DNA of 64,000 bases from Pseudomonadota bacterium (GCA_021780935.1 JAJXXT010000006.1:62001-126000), one strand, 5' to 3'. Positions 39,150 to 48,954 are shown, numbered from the stretch's first letter. The notes: generated by a model from the letters alone, not told the origin. Numbers and translations are program-made.

Positions 39150-39633
39150 AAGAACGGTTGCCACGGCGTTTCTGCTCGCGATGCCGCTGTTCCTCGCCGC
39201 CGCGGCGCCGGCCGCGCCACCCTGGGTCATGACGTTGCAACAGGTCGGGCCCACCGGGACTGCCGTCGGCACGCCGATCCGGATGCCCTGCCCGAGCGCC
39301 GGCTGCGAGACGTCGTTTCAGCTCGTGATCGGCAAGCAGAGCGACACCTTCCACCTTCAGGTCTCCTACGTCGCCACCGGCGCCTACCTGACGATCGTTC
39401 AGCGCAGCCCGAATATTCGTGCCGTGATGGATTTCAACACCGGCTACCTGGGCCCGATCTTCGCGCCGCTGCATTTTCCGACAAAGAACACGCGGTTGGT
39501 GAAGCTCGTTGTCGCGGGCAGTAGCGATGCGTCGAACCCGGTCCTCGCGAGCGGACCGGTGTTCAACGCCAAGATGCGGCCGGACGCCTATCTGCGCGTT
39601 GTTTTCCAGAAGCCGCCTGCCAGCGGCAGGTAG
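39103..39633 (+). CDS. Hypothetical exported protein
   Basis: A 176-residue protein of unknown function. A Sec-type signal peptide (basic MRTPSRVVAVALAQPRR, hydrophobic TVATAFLLAMPLFLAAAAPA) suggests export. The mature part contains two cysteines close together (CPSAGC), probably a disulfide, then beta-rich sequence. Two adjacent ATGs exist (39097 and 39103); GGAGGAGA directly abuts the first, so the second has better spacing. The gene overlaps the end of glnD by 47 bases in another frame, so it is likely co-expressed. I do not recognise a family. Confidence 0.65.
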   Translation: MRTPSRVVAVALAQPRRTVATAFLLAMPLFLAAAAPAAPPWVMTLQQVGPTGTAVGTPIRMPCPSAGCETSFQLVIGKQSDTFHLQVSYVATGAYLTIVQRSPNIRAVMDFNTGYLGPIFAPLHFPTKNTRLVKLVVAGSSDASNPVLASGPVFNAKMRPDAYLRVVFQKPPASGR

Positions 39634-39648
39634 GCCGTCGCGCTGCGA

Positions 39649-39816
39649 TCAGCGCTTGTCGTCGTCGGTGCGTCGCCAGGCCCGGATCTGTGTGCCGATG
39701 CGATGGCGCATGAGGAACGCGCCGATGACCGCCAGGATAGCGACGACCCAAAGCGCCTCCAGCGATCCGCTGCCGTTATCCGGGCTGATGCCGAACCAGG
39801 TTTCGAAAAAATCCAT
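39649..39816 (-). CDS. Small single-pass membrane protein (55 aa)
   Basis: ATG at 39816 with a strong GGGGAGGGG six bases before it. The product begins MDFFETWFGISPDNGSGSLE, has one hydrophobic helix at about 21-36 (ALWVVAILAVIGAFLM) and ends in a basic then acidic tail (RAWRRTDDDKR). It would be an inner-membrane protein with a cytoplasmic C-terminus. It converges with the exported-protein gene, 15 bases away. No family was recognised. The good ribosome site plus a proper membrane helix argue that it is real; short length keeps confidence moderate. Confidence 0.6.
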   Translation of the reverse strand: MDFFETWFGISPDNGSGSLEALWVVAILAVIGAFLMRHRIGTQIRAWRRTDDDKR

Positions 39817-40061
39817 GGAACCCCTCCCCGTCTGTAAGAAAACCTTCGACCACTATCGCCACCCTGTCCAGAGCCCGCGGCGCATGGACCCAGGATGTCG
39901 TCGCCGTAAGCTCCGTGCGAGGCGCAGATCAGCATTGACCCCCATCCGGCTTTCTGCTTGGATTTTGTGCAGCCGACGCGACCGCACGCCAGCGGCGGGG
40001 GAATGCCCCTGATTGGTGTGTGCGAACGACGAAGCGGCACAACGAATGCATGGGGGCTATC

Positions 40062-41849
40062 ATGGATGAAACCGGGCTGCGGCGTCTGATCAGCAACGTG
40101 AAGCGTGGGCGCCTGTCGCGCCGAGGCTTCATTCAGCGCATGGCAGCTGTCGGCATTGCGGCGCCCATAGCCAACCAGCTTCTCTCACTGAGCGGCGTGG
40201 CGATGGCGGCGACGCCGTTCACCTACAAGCCGACCAAGCGCGGCGGCGGCGGCACGTTGAAGGTGCTGTGGTGGCAGGCGCCGACCCTGCTCAACCCGCA
40301 TTTCGCCACCGGCACCAAGGACCAGGACGGCAGCCGCATCTTCTATCAGCCGCTGGCCGGCTGGGACGTGGACGGTAACCTGGTGCCGCAGCTTGCTGCC
40401 GAGATCCCGAGCCTGGAGAATGGCGGCGTCGCCAAGGACGGCAAATTCGTCACCTGGAAGCTCAAGAGGGGCGTGAAGTGGCACGACGGCAAGCCCTTCA
40501 CCGCCGACGACGTGGTGTTCAACTGGGAGTACGCGAGCAACCCGGCGACGGCGGCGGTCACATCCGGCAGCTATACCTATAACAAGGCGATCAAGGTTGA
40601 CGACTACACGGTGCGGGTGGAGTTCAACAATCCAACGCCATTCTGGGCGGATCCGTTCGTCGGCCCGAACGGGATGATCATCCCGAAGCATATTTTCGAG
40701 CCCTATATCGGCGCCAAGGCGCACGCCGCCCCCGCGAACCTCACGCCGGTCGGGACGGGTCCCTACAAGTTCAAGAGCTTCAGGCCCGGCGAATACGTCT
40801 CGGGCGTCATAAACATGGACTATCACGAGCCGAACAAGCCGTATTTCGATGCGATCGAAATGAAGGGCGGTGGCGATGCGACGTCCGCGGCACGCGCGGT
40901 GCTGGAAACCGGGCAATATGACTACGCCTGGAACCTGCAGGTCGAGTGGACGGTGCTGACCCATCTCCAGAAGGGCGGCAAAGGCAAGATCAATCTGGTG
41001 CCGAGCGGCAATGTCGAGCATATCCAGCTCAACAACACGGACCCAAACAAGGTCGTCGACGGCCAGCGCTCCTCGTTGAAGGCGCCGCACCCGACGCTGA
41101 CGGACCCCGCGGTGCGCCAGGCCCTGGCGCTGCTGATCGACAAGGCGGCGGTGCAGAAATACATCTACGGCCCCGAGGCGGTCGCGACGCCCAACTATAT
41201 CAACTCGCCGCCGCGCTATGTCTCGAAGAACACCCACTCCGAGTTCAACATCGCGAAAGCGAACGCGATCCTGGACAAAGCCGGCTACAAGAAGGGCTCC
41301 GACGGCATTCGTGCCAAGGGCGGCCACAAGCTAAAATACGTGTTCCAGACCTCGATCAACGGGCCGCGCCAGAAGAACCAGGAGATCGTCAAGCAGGACT
41401 GCGCCAAGGCCGGCATCGATATCGTCATCAAGGCGATCCCCGCCACGGTCTACTTCAGTTCGGATGTCAGTAACCCGGACACTTATCCGAAATTTTATGC
41501 CGATCTGCAGATGTACACGACCGGGCCAAATTATCCCGACCCGTGGCAGTGGATGCAAGCCTTCGTCTCCACCCAGGCGGCGCAGAAATCCAACAACTGG
41601 GAGGGCCGCAACATCACGCGCTGGCAAAGCCCGGCCTACGACAAGCTGTATAACGCGGCAGGCGCCGAGATGGACCCGGTGAAGCGCACAGCGATGCTGA
41701 TCAAGATGAACGACATGGTGGTGGACAACGTCGTCGTCATTCCTGAGTTGCATCGTTTCGGCACCTCCGCACAGGTAAAATCCCTCACCTCGCGCCTCAG
41801 CGCCTGGGACGACGACATGTGGGATGTCGCCAGCTGGTACAAAAGCTAA
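40062..41849 (+). CDS. ABC transporter substrate-binding protein, family 5 (peptide type), Tat-exported
   Basis: Periplasmic receptor of 595 aa. ATG 40062 is preferred over earlier in-frame starts because GGGGG precedes it. It carries a twin-arginine signal: SRRGFIQ at 19-25, hydrophobic stretch, cleavage likely near AMAA at about 50. Family-5 marks are FVTWKLKRGVKWHDGKPFTADDVVFNWEY and VRQALALLIDKAAVQKYIYG. Longer than the receptor at 1703 and clearly a different paralogue. First gene of the second peptide-type importer; a gap of 245 bases before it should contain the promoter, though no box stands out. Confidence 0.91.
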   Translation: MDETGLRRLISNVKRGRLSRRGFIQRMAAVGIAAPIANQLLSLSGVAMAATPFTYKPTKRGGGGTLKVLWWQAPTLLNPHFATGTKDQDGSRIFYQPLAGWDVDGNLVPQLAAEIPSLENGGVAKDGKFVTWKLKRGVKWHDGKPFTADDVVFNWEYASNPATAAVTSGSYTYNKAIKVDDYTVRVEFNNPTPFWADPFVGPNGMIIPKHIFEPYIGAKAHAAPANLTPVGTGPYKFKSFRPGEYVSGVINMDYHEPNKPYFDAIEMKGGGDATSAARAVLETGQYDYAWNLQVEWTVLTHLQKGGKGKINLVPSGNVEHIQLNNTDPNKVVDGQRSSLKAPHPTLTDPAVRQALALLIDKAAVQKYIYGPEAVATPNYINSPPRYVSKNTHSEFNIAKANAILDKAGYKKGSDGIRAKGGHKLKYVFQTSINGPRQKNQEIVKQDCAKAGIDIVIKAIPATVYFSSDVSNPDTYPKFYADLQMYTTGPNYPDPWQWMQAFVSTQAAQKSNNWEGRNITRWQSPAYDKLYNAAGAEMDPVKRTAMLIKMNDMVVDNVVVIPELHRFGTSAQVKSLTSRLSAWDDDMWDVASWYKS

Positions 41850-41886
41850 CGTGACGGGCGCGCGGCACGGCTGACCTCGAGACCTC

Positions 41887-42849
41887 ATGTCGCGCGCCTA
41901 TCTCTTCCGTCGCACCCTGATCGCGATCCCGAGCTTGCTCGGGATCAGCGCGATCATCTTCGCCATTCTGGCAGCGGCACCTGGCGACCCGTTCGGGCAA
42001 CTCGTCACCAACCCGAACGTGCCGCCGGCGGTGATCGCGCAACTGCGCGCGAGTCTCGGCCTCAACCAGCCGATCTGGCTGCGCTATATTCATTGGCTGA
42101 TTACGATGCTGCATGGCGAATGGGGCTTCTCATTCGCCAGCCGCATGGATGTGGCAACGCTGATCATGCAGCGCCTTCCGGTCACGCTGGCGGTGCTGGG
42201 TTCGGCGGAGCTTCTGGCGATCCTGATTGCGGTGCCGGTTGGCATTCTCGCGGCGGCGAAGCCGTACTCTATCTTCGATCAGATCGCCAGCACGGGGGCC
42301 TATATCGGGGTTGCGATGCCGACCTTCTTCACCGGCATCCTGCTGATCTTCTTCCTCAGCGTCCGGCTGCACCTGCTGCCCTTCGTTTTCGAGGACCATG
42401 TTTCGGGCACCGGCTGGGTCTGGCTGTGGAAGGAGCTGAAACAATCCATCATGCCGATTCTCGTGCTGGCGCTGTTTCAGGGGGCGCCGCTGGTCCGCTT
42501 CGTGCGCTCCTCGATGCTCGACGTGATCCGGCTCGATTATGTGACGACCGCGAGGGCCAAAGGCATTGGCCGCAAGCGGGTGCTGATGCGCCACGTCGTG
42601 CGCAACGGGCTGACCCCGGTAGTGACCCTGGTGGCATTGCAGTTGCCCGGCGTCTTCGGTGGCGCCATCGTCACCGAGCAGATTTTTCGGGTGCCGGGCA
42701 TGGGGTCGTTGCTGATCTCCGCCCTGCTCGAGAACGACACGCCGGTGATCATGGCGATCACCTTTGTGTTTGCGATTCTGGTGATCCTGTTCAACCTCCT
42801 TGCGGACCTGCTCTATGGCTGGCTCGACCCCCGCATCAATCTCCGCTGA
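41887..42849 (+). CDS. ABC transporter permease, DppB/OppB type
   Basis: Inner-membrane permease of 320 aa starting 37 bases after the receptor gene. It begins with the typical FRRTLIAIPSLLGISAIIFAILAAAPGDP segment, has the periplasmic loop LRASLGLNQPIWLRYIHWL, and carries the EAA loop DYVTTARAKGIGRKRVLMRHVVRNGLTP. Its last 35 bases overlap the next permease gene. Confidence 0.92.
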   Translation: MSRAYLFRRTLIAIPSLLGISAIIFAILAAAPGDPFGQLVTNPNVPPAVIAQLRASLGLNQPIWLRYIHWLITMLHGEWGFSFASRMDVATLIMQRLPVTLAVLGSAELLAILIAVPVGILAAAKPYSIFDQIASTGAYIGVAMPTFFTGILLIFFLSVRLHLLPFVFEDHVSGTGWVWLWKELKQSIMPILVLALFQGAPLVRFVRSSMLDVIRLDYVTTARAKGIGRKRVLMRHVVRNGLTPVVTLVALQLPGVFGGAIVTEQIFRVPGMGSLLISALLENDTPVIMAITFVFAILVILFNLLADLLYGWLDPRINLR

Positions 42850-43759
42850 CCTGCCGGGCGCGGCGGTGGCTGCACAGCCCCCGCCGATCTCGCGCGGGCT
42901 CGATGCATGGCGACGTTTCCGCCGGCATCGGCTGGCCGTCGTCGGCTTGATCGTGCTCGGTGTGATCGTCCTCGGTGTCGTGCTTGGTTCGCTGTTCTGG
43001 CCGATTCCGATGTCGTCCATCGACTTTGCCTCAACCCTGGCGCCGCCCTCGCTGGCGCATCCGTTCGGCACCGATGATCTCGGTCACGACCTGCTGGCGC
43101 GTATGATTTTCGGCGGTCGCATTTCGCTCGCGGTGGGTCTCGCCGCCATGATCGTGGCGGTTGGCGTGGGCGTGCTGGTGGGCGCGGTGGCCGGCACCGC
43201 GGGCGGGAAGATCGATGCGCTGCTGATGTGGCTCACGGACCTGTTTCTTGCCTTGCCGCAACTGCCGCTGCTGCTGCTGATCATCTACCTGTTCCGCAAC
43301 TCGCTGGAGCGGGCTTTCGGCGAGGAGGGCGGCATTTTTCTGATTGTCGTCGTCGTCATTGGCGCGCTGCGCTGGATGTCGATCGCCCGGCTGGTGCGCG
43401 CCCAGTTCTTCTCGCTCCGCGAGAAGGAGTTTGTGGAAGCGGCCCGGGCGCTCGGCGCATCGCGGCTGCGCGAAATCGTCCATCATCTTCTGCCGAACAC
43501 GCTCGGCCCGATCATCGTCGCGGCCACGATCGAGATCGCCAACGCGATCATCGCGGAATCCACGCTGTCCTTCCTGGGCCTCGGCTTTCCGCCGAATATC
43601 CCAACCTGGGGACGCATGCTGTACGACGGCCGAAACTATCTCGACCTCGCACCGCAATGGGCGATCTTCCCGGGGATGGCGATTTTCCTCACCGTGCTCG
43701 CCATCAGCTTCGTCGGCGACGGGCTGCGCGACGCGTTCGATTCACGGCGAGTTCTCTGA
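42815..43759 (+). CDS. ABC transporter permease, DppC/OppC type
   Basis: Second permease (314 aa). ATG 42815 is taken rather than TTG 42800; either way the start lies inside the preceding gene. Family marks: HRLAVVGLIVLGVIVLGVVLGSLF, LAHPFGTDDLGHDLLARMIFGGRISL, and EAA loop EFVEAARALGASRLREIVHHLLPNTLGP. The tail FVGDGLRDAFDSRRVL is typical of DppC. Forms the channel with the gene before. Confidence 0.92.
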   Translation: MAGSTPASISADLPGAAVAAQPPPISRGLDAWRRFRRHRLAVVGLIVLGVIVLGVVLGSLFWPIPMSSIDFASTLAPPSLAHPFGTDDLGHDLLARMIFGGRISLAVGLAAMIVAVGVGVLVGAVAGTAGGKIDALLMWLTDLFLALPQLPLLLLIIYLFRNSLERAFGEEGGIFLIVVVVIGALRWMSIARLVRAQFFSLREKEFVEAARALGASRLREIVHHLLPNTLGPIIVAATIEIANAIIAESTLSFLGLGFPPNIPTWGRMLYDGRNYLDLAPQWAIFPGMAIFLTVLAISFVGDGLRDAFDSRRVL

Positions 43760-43765
43760 GGCAGC

Positions 43766-44737
43766 ATGGCCGAAACGATCCTCGACATCCGCGACCTGCG
43801 AACCTGGTTCAAAACCGACGAGGGGATGGTGCGCGCGGTGGATGGCGTCAGCATGCGCATCGCCGCCGGCGAAACGCTGGCCGTGGTCGGTGAATCCGGC
43901 TGCGGCAAGTCGGTCACCGCGAAGAGCGTGCTGCACCTGCTCGACATGCCGCCCGGCCGTTTCGAGGGCGGGCAGATTCTCTGGCGCGGCCGCGATCTCA
44001 TCCCGCTCTCCGACCAGGACATGGACAGTGTGCGGGCCAAAGAGATCGCGATGGTCTTCCAGGAGCCGATGACCTCGCTCAACCCCGTCTATACCGTGGG
44101 AGACCAGATTGCCGAGTCGCTGCGCACGCATGAAAAGCTGAGCCGCAGCGCTGCCCTGCAGCGCGCCGAGGAGATGCTGGGCCTGGTGCAGATCCCCAAC
44201 CCGGCGCGGCGCGTGCATGACTATCCGCACCAGTTCTCGGGTGGCATGCGCCAGCGCGTGATGATCGCGATGGCGCTTGCCTGCCGGCCGCAATTGCTGA
44301 TTGCCGACGAGCCGACGACGGCCCTCGACGTCACCATCCAGGCCCAGATCCTGGAATTGCTCGCCGACATGAAGGCGCGCTTCGGCATGGCGATCATGCT
44401 CATCACCCACGCCATGGGCGTCGTCGCCGAACAGGCGCAGCGCGTGGTGGTGATGTATGCGGGCAAGGTGGTGGAGGAGGCGCCGGTCGGGGAGTTGTTT
44501 GCCAACCCGCGCCATCCCTACACGCAAGGCCTGATCCGCTCCATTCCGCGCATGGACGCCAACCGCCATGACCAGCGACGGCTTGAGCAGATTCCAGGCA
44601 CGGTGCCGAATCTGCTCTACCCTCCACCCGGCTGTCGCTTCGCCGCGCGATGCAGTTTTGTCACGCCGCAATGCACGCAGGCCGAGCCGCCGCTGCGCGA
44701 ACTGGGGGCCGGTCACAAGGTGGCATGCGTGCTGTGA
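43766..44737 (+). CDS. ABC transporter ATP-binding protein, DppD/OppD type
   Basis: ATPase of 323 aa, full length for DppD. Walker A GESGCGKS at 42-49, Q-loop [15 protein letters not shown], signature [15 protein letters not shown], Walker [14 protein letters not shown]. The C-terminal peptide-transporter region is present, with cysteines in [15 protein letters not shown], the motif reported to hold an iron-sulfur cluster in DppD. Six bases after the permease stop; the next gene starts at a GTG overlapping its stop. Confidence 0.93.
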   Translation: MAETILDIRDLRTWFKTDEGMVRAVDGVSMRIAAGETLAVVGESGCGKSVTAKSVLHLLDMPPGRFEGGQILWRGRDLIPLSDQDMDSVRAKEIAMVFQEPMTSLNPVYTVGDQIAESLRTHEKLSRSAALQRAEEMLGLVQIPNPARRVHDYPHQFSGGMRQRVMIAMALACRPQLLIADEPTTALDVTIQAQILELLADMKARFGMAIMLITHAMGVVAEQAQRVVVMYAGKVVEEAPVGELFANPRHPYTQGLIRSIPRMDANRHDQRRLEQIPGTVPNLLYPPPGCRFAARCSFVTPQCTQAEPPLRELGAGHKVACVL

Positions 44738-45708
44738 GCGACGCACCACTCCTGCGGGTCCAGGACCTGCGCAAACACTTCCCGATCACCGGCGGCGTGC
44801 TCGCGCGCGAGATTGGCCGGGTCCACGCCGTGGACGGCGTGAGCTTCGACATCGAGGCAGGCGAAACGCTGGGGCTGGTCGGCGAATCGGGCTGCGGTAA
44901 ATCCACCACGGGCCGCTGCATCCTGCGCCTGATCGAGCCCAGCGGCGGTGAGGTGACGTTTCGCGGTCAGGACGTTCGGCTGCTCGATCGCTCGGCGCTG
45001 CGCGCGCTCCGGCGCGACATGCAGATTATCTTTCAGGACCCGTTTGCCTCGCTCAATCCGCGCCATACCGTGGCGGGCATCATCGGCGAGGCGCTGGAGA
45101 TTCACGGTCTCGCCAAGGGCCGCGCCAATCGTGAGGCCCGCATCGTCGAGTTGCTGGAAACGGTCGGTCTGCGCGCGGACCATATGCGTCGCTTCCCGCA
45201 CGAGTTTTCCGGCGGCCAGCGTCAGCGCATCGGCATTGCCCGCGCCCTGGCCGTCGAGCCGCGACTGATTGTCTGCGACGAGCCGGTCTCGGCACTCGAC
45301 GTCTCCATCCAGGCGCAGGTGATCAACCTGCTCGAGGATCTGCAGGAACGCTTCGACCTCACCTACCTGTTCATCGCCCACGATCTCTCAGTGGTCGAGC
45401 ATATCAGCGACCGGGTCGCAGTGATGTATCTCGGCCGCGTGATGGAAATCGCACCTTCCCGCGAACTCTACGACAACCCGCGCCATCCCTATACCGAGGC
45501 GCTGCTCTCCGCGGTTCCGATTCCGGACCCGACGGTCAAGCGCCAGCGCATCATGCTGCAGGGTGACGTGCCAAGCCCGATCAAACCGCCGAGCGGCTGC
45601 CACTTCCACCCGCGCTGCCCGATCGCGGAAAAGCACTGCCGCGAGGAAGCGCCGGCCCTGCGGCAATCAACCTCGGGCCACTGGGTCGCCTGTCACCTGA
45701 GGAGTTAA
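44734..45708 (+). CDS. ABC transporter ATP-binding protein, DppF/OppF type
   Basis: ATPase of 324 aa. GTG 44734 overlaps the upstream stop (GTGA) and has AAGGTGG about ten bases before it; an ATG nine bases upstream is an alternative. Walker [10 protein letters not shown] starts at residue 50, Q-loop [18 protein letters not shown], signature [15 protein letters not shown], Walker [14 protein letters not shown]. The C-terminal cysteine motif [15 protein letters not shown] is intact. Last gene of the second peptide-type importer and followed by a hairpin structure. Confidence 0.93.
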   Translation: MSDAPLLRVQDLRKHFPITGGVLAREIGRVHAVDGVSFDIEAGETLGLVGESGCGKSTTGRCILRLIEPSGGEVTFRGQDVRLLDRSALRALRRDMQIIFQDPFASLNPRHTVAGIIGEALEIHGLAKGRANREARIVELLETVGLRADHMRRFPHEFSGGQRQRIGIARALAVEPRLIVCDEPVSALDVSIQAQVINLLEDLQERFDLTYLFIAHDLSVVEHISDRVAVMYLGRVMEIAPSRELYDNPRHPYTEALLSAVPIPDPTVKRQRIMLQGDVPSPIKPPSGCHFHPRCPIAEKHCREEAPALRQSTSGHWVACHLRS

Positions 45709-45721
45709 GACAGGCGGGGTT

Positions 45722-45786
45722 GAGGCGGGCGGAGTCGAGGCGCGCGAGGCTGCGGGCAGCGAACCTGCCGGTTCACCGCCCGCCTC
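45722..45786. terminator. Nested inverted repeat between convergent genes, candidate two-way terminator
   Basis: Outer arms GAGGCGGGCGG (45722-45732) and CCGCCCGCCTC (45776-45786) are perfectly complementary over 11 bp. Inside lies a second hairpin, GAACC (45761-45765), loop TGCC, GGTTC (45770-45774). It fills the gap between the rightward ATPase gene (ends 45708) and the leftward Asp-box gene (ends 45796), where a terminator for both is expected. There is no T run, so it may work through Rho or as a 3' protecting structure. Confidence 0.5.
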
Positions 45787-45795
45787 GATCAAGTA

Positions 45796-48700
45796 TCAGA
45801 CCGCGATCTGCGCGACCCCCGCCGCTTTTGCGTTGAGGGCTGCAATCGGTCCCGTCACGATCGCGTCGAGCGCCTTGAGCTGCGTCTCAACCCGCCCGAT
45901 TACCTCGCCCGCCACCTCGGCGGCCTGCGTCGTGGGCCGCGTATCAGCGACCGCGACCGTTTCCAGCAACTTGCCGAGCGTGTCGTTGAGGCCCGCGGGA
46001 GAGCGCAGATGGTCACGCGGTGTCGCCCGATTGACGTCGACGAGCATGCCCTCGACCGCCAGCAGTTTGGCCGAGATGTCCGCGGCCTCCGTCGCGATCG
46101 CACCACCGGCCCGCTCGCCGAGGGAAGCGAGCTGTTGCTTCATCCGCCGGATCCGGTTCACCGCCTCGTTGAGCCGCGACAGGCACTGCGTGACGCGCGA
46201 CAGCAGGTCGAACTGTGCCGCGTAATCCGCCGCCGTCGCGGAGTAGCGCGGGTCCTTCACGATGGTGAGCGGTGCCGTGTGCGTCTTGCCGCCGGCCGTC
46301 AGTGCCACCGTGTAGCCGCCTGGCACCACCGTCGGCCCCGGCGTCGCGTCCTTGTCCGTCGCCAGCGGCCGGGTCGATGTTTTGGCGAGCGCGGCGTCGA
46401 GCTTCGACGGCCCCTTGCCCTTGAGGTCCCAGACGAAGCGATTGAGGCCGGGCTTCGTCCCCGGGCGCTTGGCCACCCCCAACCCCTTATCGTCGCTAGC
46501 GAAACGAATGATCTCCTCGCCCTTGGCGTCGCGGATGGCGACCACCACGGGGCCCTGCGTCTTGTCGTCGAGCCAGTAATGCAGGATGGCGCCGTTGGGC
46601 GGATTTTCGCCGACATCGAGGTATTCGCGTCGCTCGGTTCCGTCCGGGCGGTCGGTGCTGCGGATGCCGCCGTTGATGCCGAAGGCGAGGCCGAACGAAA
46701 CCGGCTTGCGCACGCCGCCCAGCGCGCGGAAATGTAACCGTGTGCGGATGGTGGTGCGTGGCGGCAGCATCTGCGTGCCGGTGCCGGCCAGCGCGCGCAG
46801 CGGCGAGATATCGTCAAGGATCCAGAACGAGCGCCCATGCGTGCCGGCGATCAGGTCCGTATCCTTGATCTTGAGGTCATAGACCGGCACGACGGGGAAG
46901 CCGCCGCCCATGCGCTGCCAGTGTGCGCCGTCATCGAGCGACAGGAACACGCCGGTCTCGGTGCCGACGAACAGCAGCCCCTTGCGCACGGGGTCGGCGC
47001 GCACGACGCGGGTGATCTCGTGCTGCGGGAAGTCGCCGTTGATCGACTCCCAGGTCTTGCCACCGTCACGGGTGCGGAACAGATACGGCCGGTAGTCCGA
47101 CAGCTTATAGCGCGTGGCGGCGACATAGATTGTGTCCGCGTCGTGCGCCGAAACCTCGACGCAGCCGACATAGGCAAGCTCCGGCAGCGCCTTCGGCGTG
47201 ACGTTGGTCCAGCTCTTGCCGTCATCGCGCGTGACGTGCACCAGACCGTCATCGGTGGAGGCCCAGATCTCGCCGCGGCGATGCGGGCTCTCGACCACCG
47301 AGGCGCAAGTCGCATGCACCTCCGCCCCGGCGCTCTCGCGCGTCACCTCGCCGCCGGAATGTCCCTGCCGCGATTTGTCGTTGAGGCTGAGATCGGGGGA
47401 AATCACCTCCCAGCTCTGCCCCTCGTCGCGGGTGCGGAAGACGTGGTTGCCGCCGGCGTAAAGGATGTTGCTGTCATGAGGTGAGAACACGATCGGGTAG
47501 GTCCAGGCGAACCGGTATTTCAGGTCGCGCGGCGCGATGCCGGTGGACTCGTCGGGCCAGACATTGACCAGACGGATCTCGCCGGTGCGCTGGTCATAGC
47601 GCTGGAGCGCGCCCATGCCGCCGACAGAGGAGCCGATGGCGCCACCGAAGACGATCTCGGGCTTGTCCGGGTTGACGGCGATGAACCCGCTCTCGCCGGT
47701 ACCGGGATAGAAGCAGTCACCCAGCGTGATGGCACCCCAGATCGCCGCCGAGGGGGTGGCGATCGCCGAGTTGTCCTGCTGCGTGCCATAGACCGTGTAT
47801 GGGTATCTCGTATCGGTATCGATCCGATAGAACTGGCTGGTCTTCTGGTTGTAGATCGAGGACCAGGTGAGCCCGCCGTTGAACGAGACGCAGGCGCCGC
47901 CGTCATTGCCCTCGATCATCCGCGCGGGGTCCACGGGGTCGATCCACAGATCGTGGTTGTCGCCATGCGGCGTCATGATCTCGGTCCACTCGGCGCCGCC
48001 GTCGGTGGATTTCCACATCTGCAGGTTGGTCACATAGACGGTGTCCGGGTGCACGGTGTCGGCGAAGACATGGGTGTAGTACCAGGGCCGGTGCATCAGG
48101 TCGCGGCTGTTGCAGGCGAGCGTCCAGCGCGCGCCGTAATCGTCCGACCGATAGAGCCCGGTCTTGTCACCCACGGCCTCGACCAGCGCCCAGACGCGAC
48201 CCGCCTGCGCCGGCGAGACAGCGACGCCGATCTTGCCCAGCATCCCATCGGGCAGCCCCGGCGCCGTCGTGATCTCCTCCCACGTGTCGCCGCCGTCGGT
48301 GGAACGAAACAGGCCGCAGCCCGGGCCACCGCTCGAAATATTCCAGAAATTACGGCGCGTCTGCCAGATGGTCGCGAACAGGATGCGGGGATTGGCCGTG
48401 TCCATCGCGATGTCGATCGCACCGGAATCGGCGTTGCGATACAGCACCCGCTCCCAGGTTTCGCCGCCATCCTTTGAGCGATAGACACCGCGTTCCTCGC
48501 TCGGCCCGAAGATGTCGCCGAGGGCCGCGACATAGAGCAGGTCCGGGTCATGCGGGTGCACGACGATGCGCCCGATATGCTTGCTGCCCTTGAGCCCGAT
48601 CGGCTTCCAGGTCTCGCCGGCATCGCTCGAACGATACATGCCGTCGCCGTAGGAGACATCGAGGCGGATCGTGGTCTCGCCAGTGCCGGCATAAACCACG

Positions 48701-48954
48701 TTGGAATCGGCACGCGCAACGGCGAGCGCGCCGATCGCGGCGGTGCCAAGGAACCCGTCCGTCATGCAGCGCCAATAGACGCCGGCATCGACGGTCTTCC
48801 AGACCCCGCCGGCGCAGGCACCGAAGTAGAACACCATCGGGTCGTTGGCGTCGCCCGCCACCGCCACCACGCGCCCGCCGCGCGGCGGGCCGATGCATCG
48901 CCAGGTCAGCGCTTCGAGTTTCGCCGGTTCGGGCGCGCGGGCGAGGTCGGTCAT
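45796..48954 (-). CDS. Large Asp-box (BNR/sortilin-like) beta-propeller protein
   Basis: A 1052-residue protein whose first 720 residues hold at least ten Asp-box repeats of the S-x-D-x-G-x-x-W kind (for example SSDAGETWKPIG, SKDGGETWERV, STDGGDTWEEI, TRDEGQSWEVI, TRDGGKTWESI), forming one or two propellers of the VPS10/sortilin glycosyl-hydrolase-like class. The C-terminal 300 residues look like a beta domain followed by helical, coiled-coil-like sequence. ATG 48954 is preferred because GGTGGAG lies upstream and the protein then starts just before the first repeat; no signal peptide is seen in this or the longer frame. Function unknown. Divergent from the LacI-type gene. Confidence 0.82.
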   Translation of the reverse strand: MTDLARAPEPAKLEALTWRCIGPPRGGRVVAVAGDANDPMVFYFGACAGGVWKTVDAGVYWRCMTDGFLGTAAIGALAVARADSNVVYAGTGETTIRLDVSYGDGMYRSSDAGETWKPIGLKGSKHIGRIVVHPHDPDLLYVAALGDIFGPSEERGVYRSKDGGETWERVLYRNADSGAIDIAMDTANPRILFATIWQTRRNFWNISSGGPGCGLFRSTDGGDTWEEITTAPGLPDGMLGKIGVAVSPAQAGRVWALVEAVGDKTGLYRSDDYGARWTLACNSRDLMHRPWYYTHVFADTVHPDTVYVTNLQMWKSTDGGAEWTEIMTPHGDNHDLWIDPVDPARMIEGNDGGACVSFNGGLTWSSIYNQKTSQFYRIDTDTRYPYTVYGTQQDNSAIATPSAAIWGAITLGDCFYPGTGESGFIAVNPDKPEIVFGGAIGSSVGGMGALQRYDQRTGEIRLVNVWPDESTGIAPRDLKYRFAWTYPIVFSPHDSNILYAGGNHVFRTRDEGQSWEVISPDLSLNDKSRQGHSGGEVTRESAGAEVHATCASVVESPHRRGEIWASTDDGLVHVTRDDGKSWTNVTPKALPELAYVGCVEVSAHDADTIYVAATRYKLSDYRPYLFRTRDGGKTWESINGDFPQHEITRVVRADPVRKGLLFVGTETGVFLSLDDGAHWQRMGGGFPVVPVYDLKIKDTDLIAGTHGRSFWILDDISPLRALAGTGTQMLPPRTTIRTRLHFRALGGVRKPVSFGLAFGINGGIRSTDRPDGTERREYLDVGENPPNGAILHYWLDDKTQGPVVVAIRDAKGEEIIRFASDDKGLGVAKRPGTKPGLNRFVWDLKGKGPSKLDAALAKTSTRPLATDKDATPGPTVVPGGYTVALTAGGKTHTAPLTIVKDPRYSATAADYAAQFDLLSRVTQCLSRLNEAVNRIRRMKQQLASLGERAGGAIATEAADISAKLLAVEGMLVDVNRATPRDHLRSPAGLNDTLGKLLETVAVADTRPTTQAAEVAGEVIGRVETQLKALDAIVTGPIAALNAKAAGVAQIAV

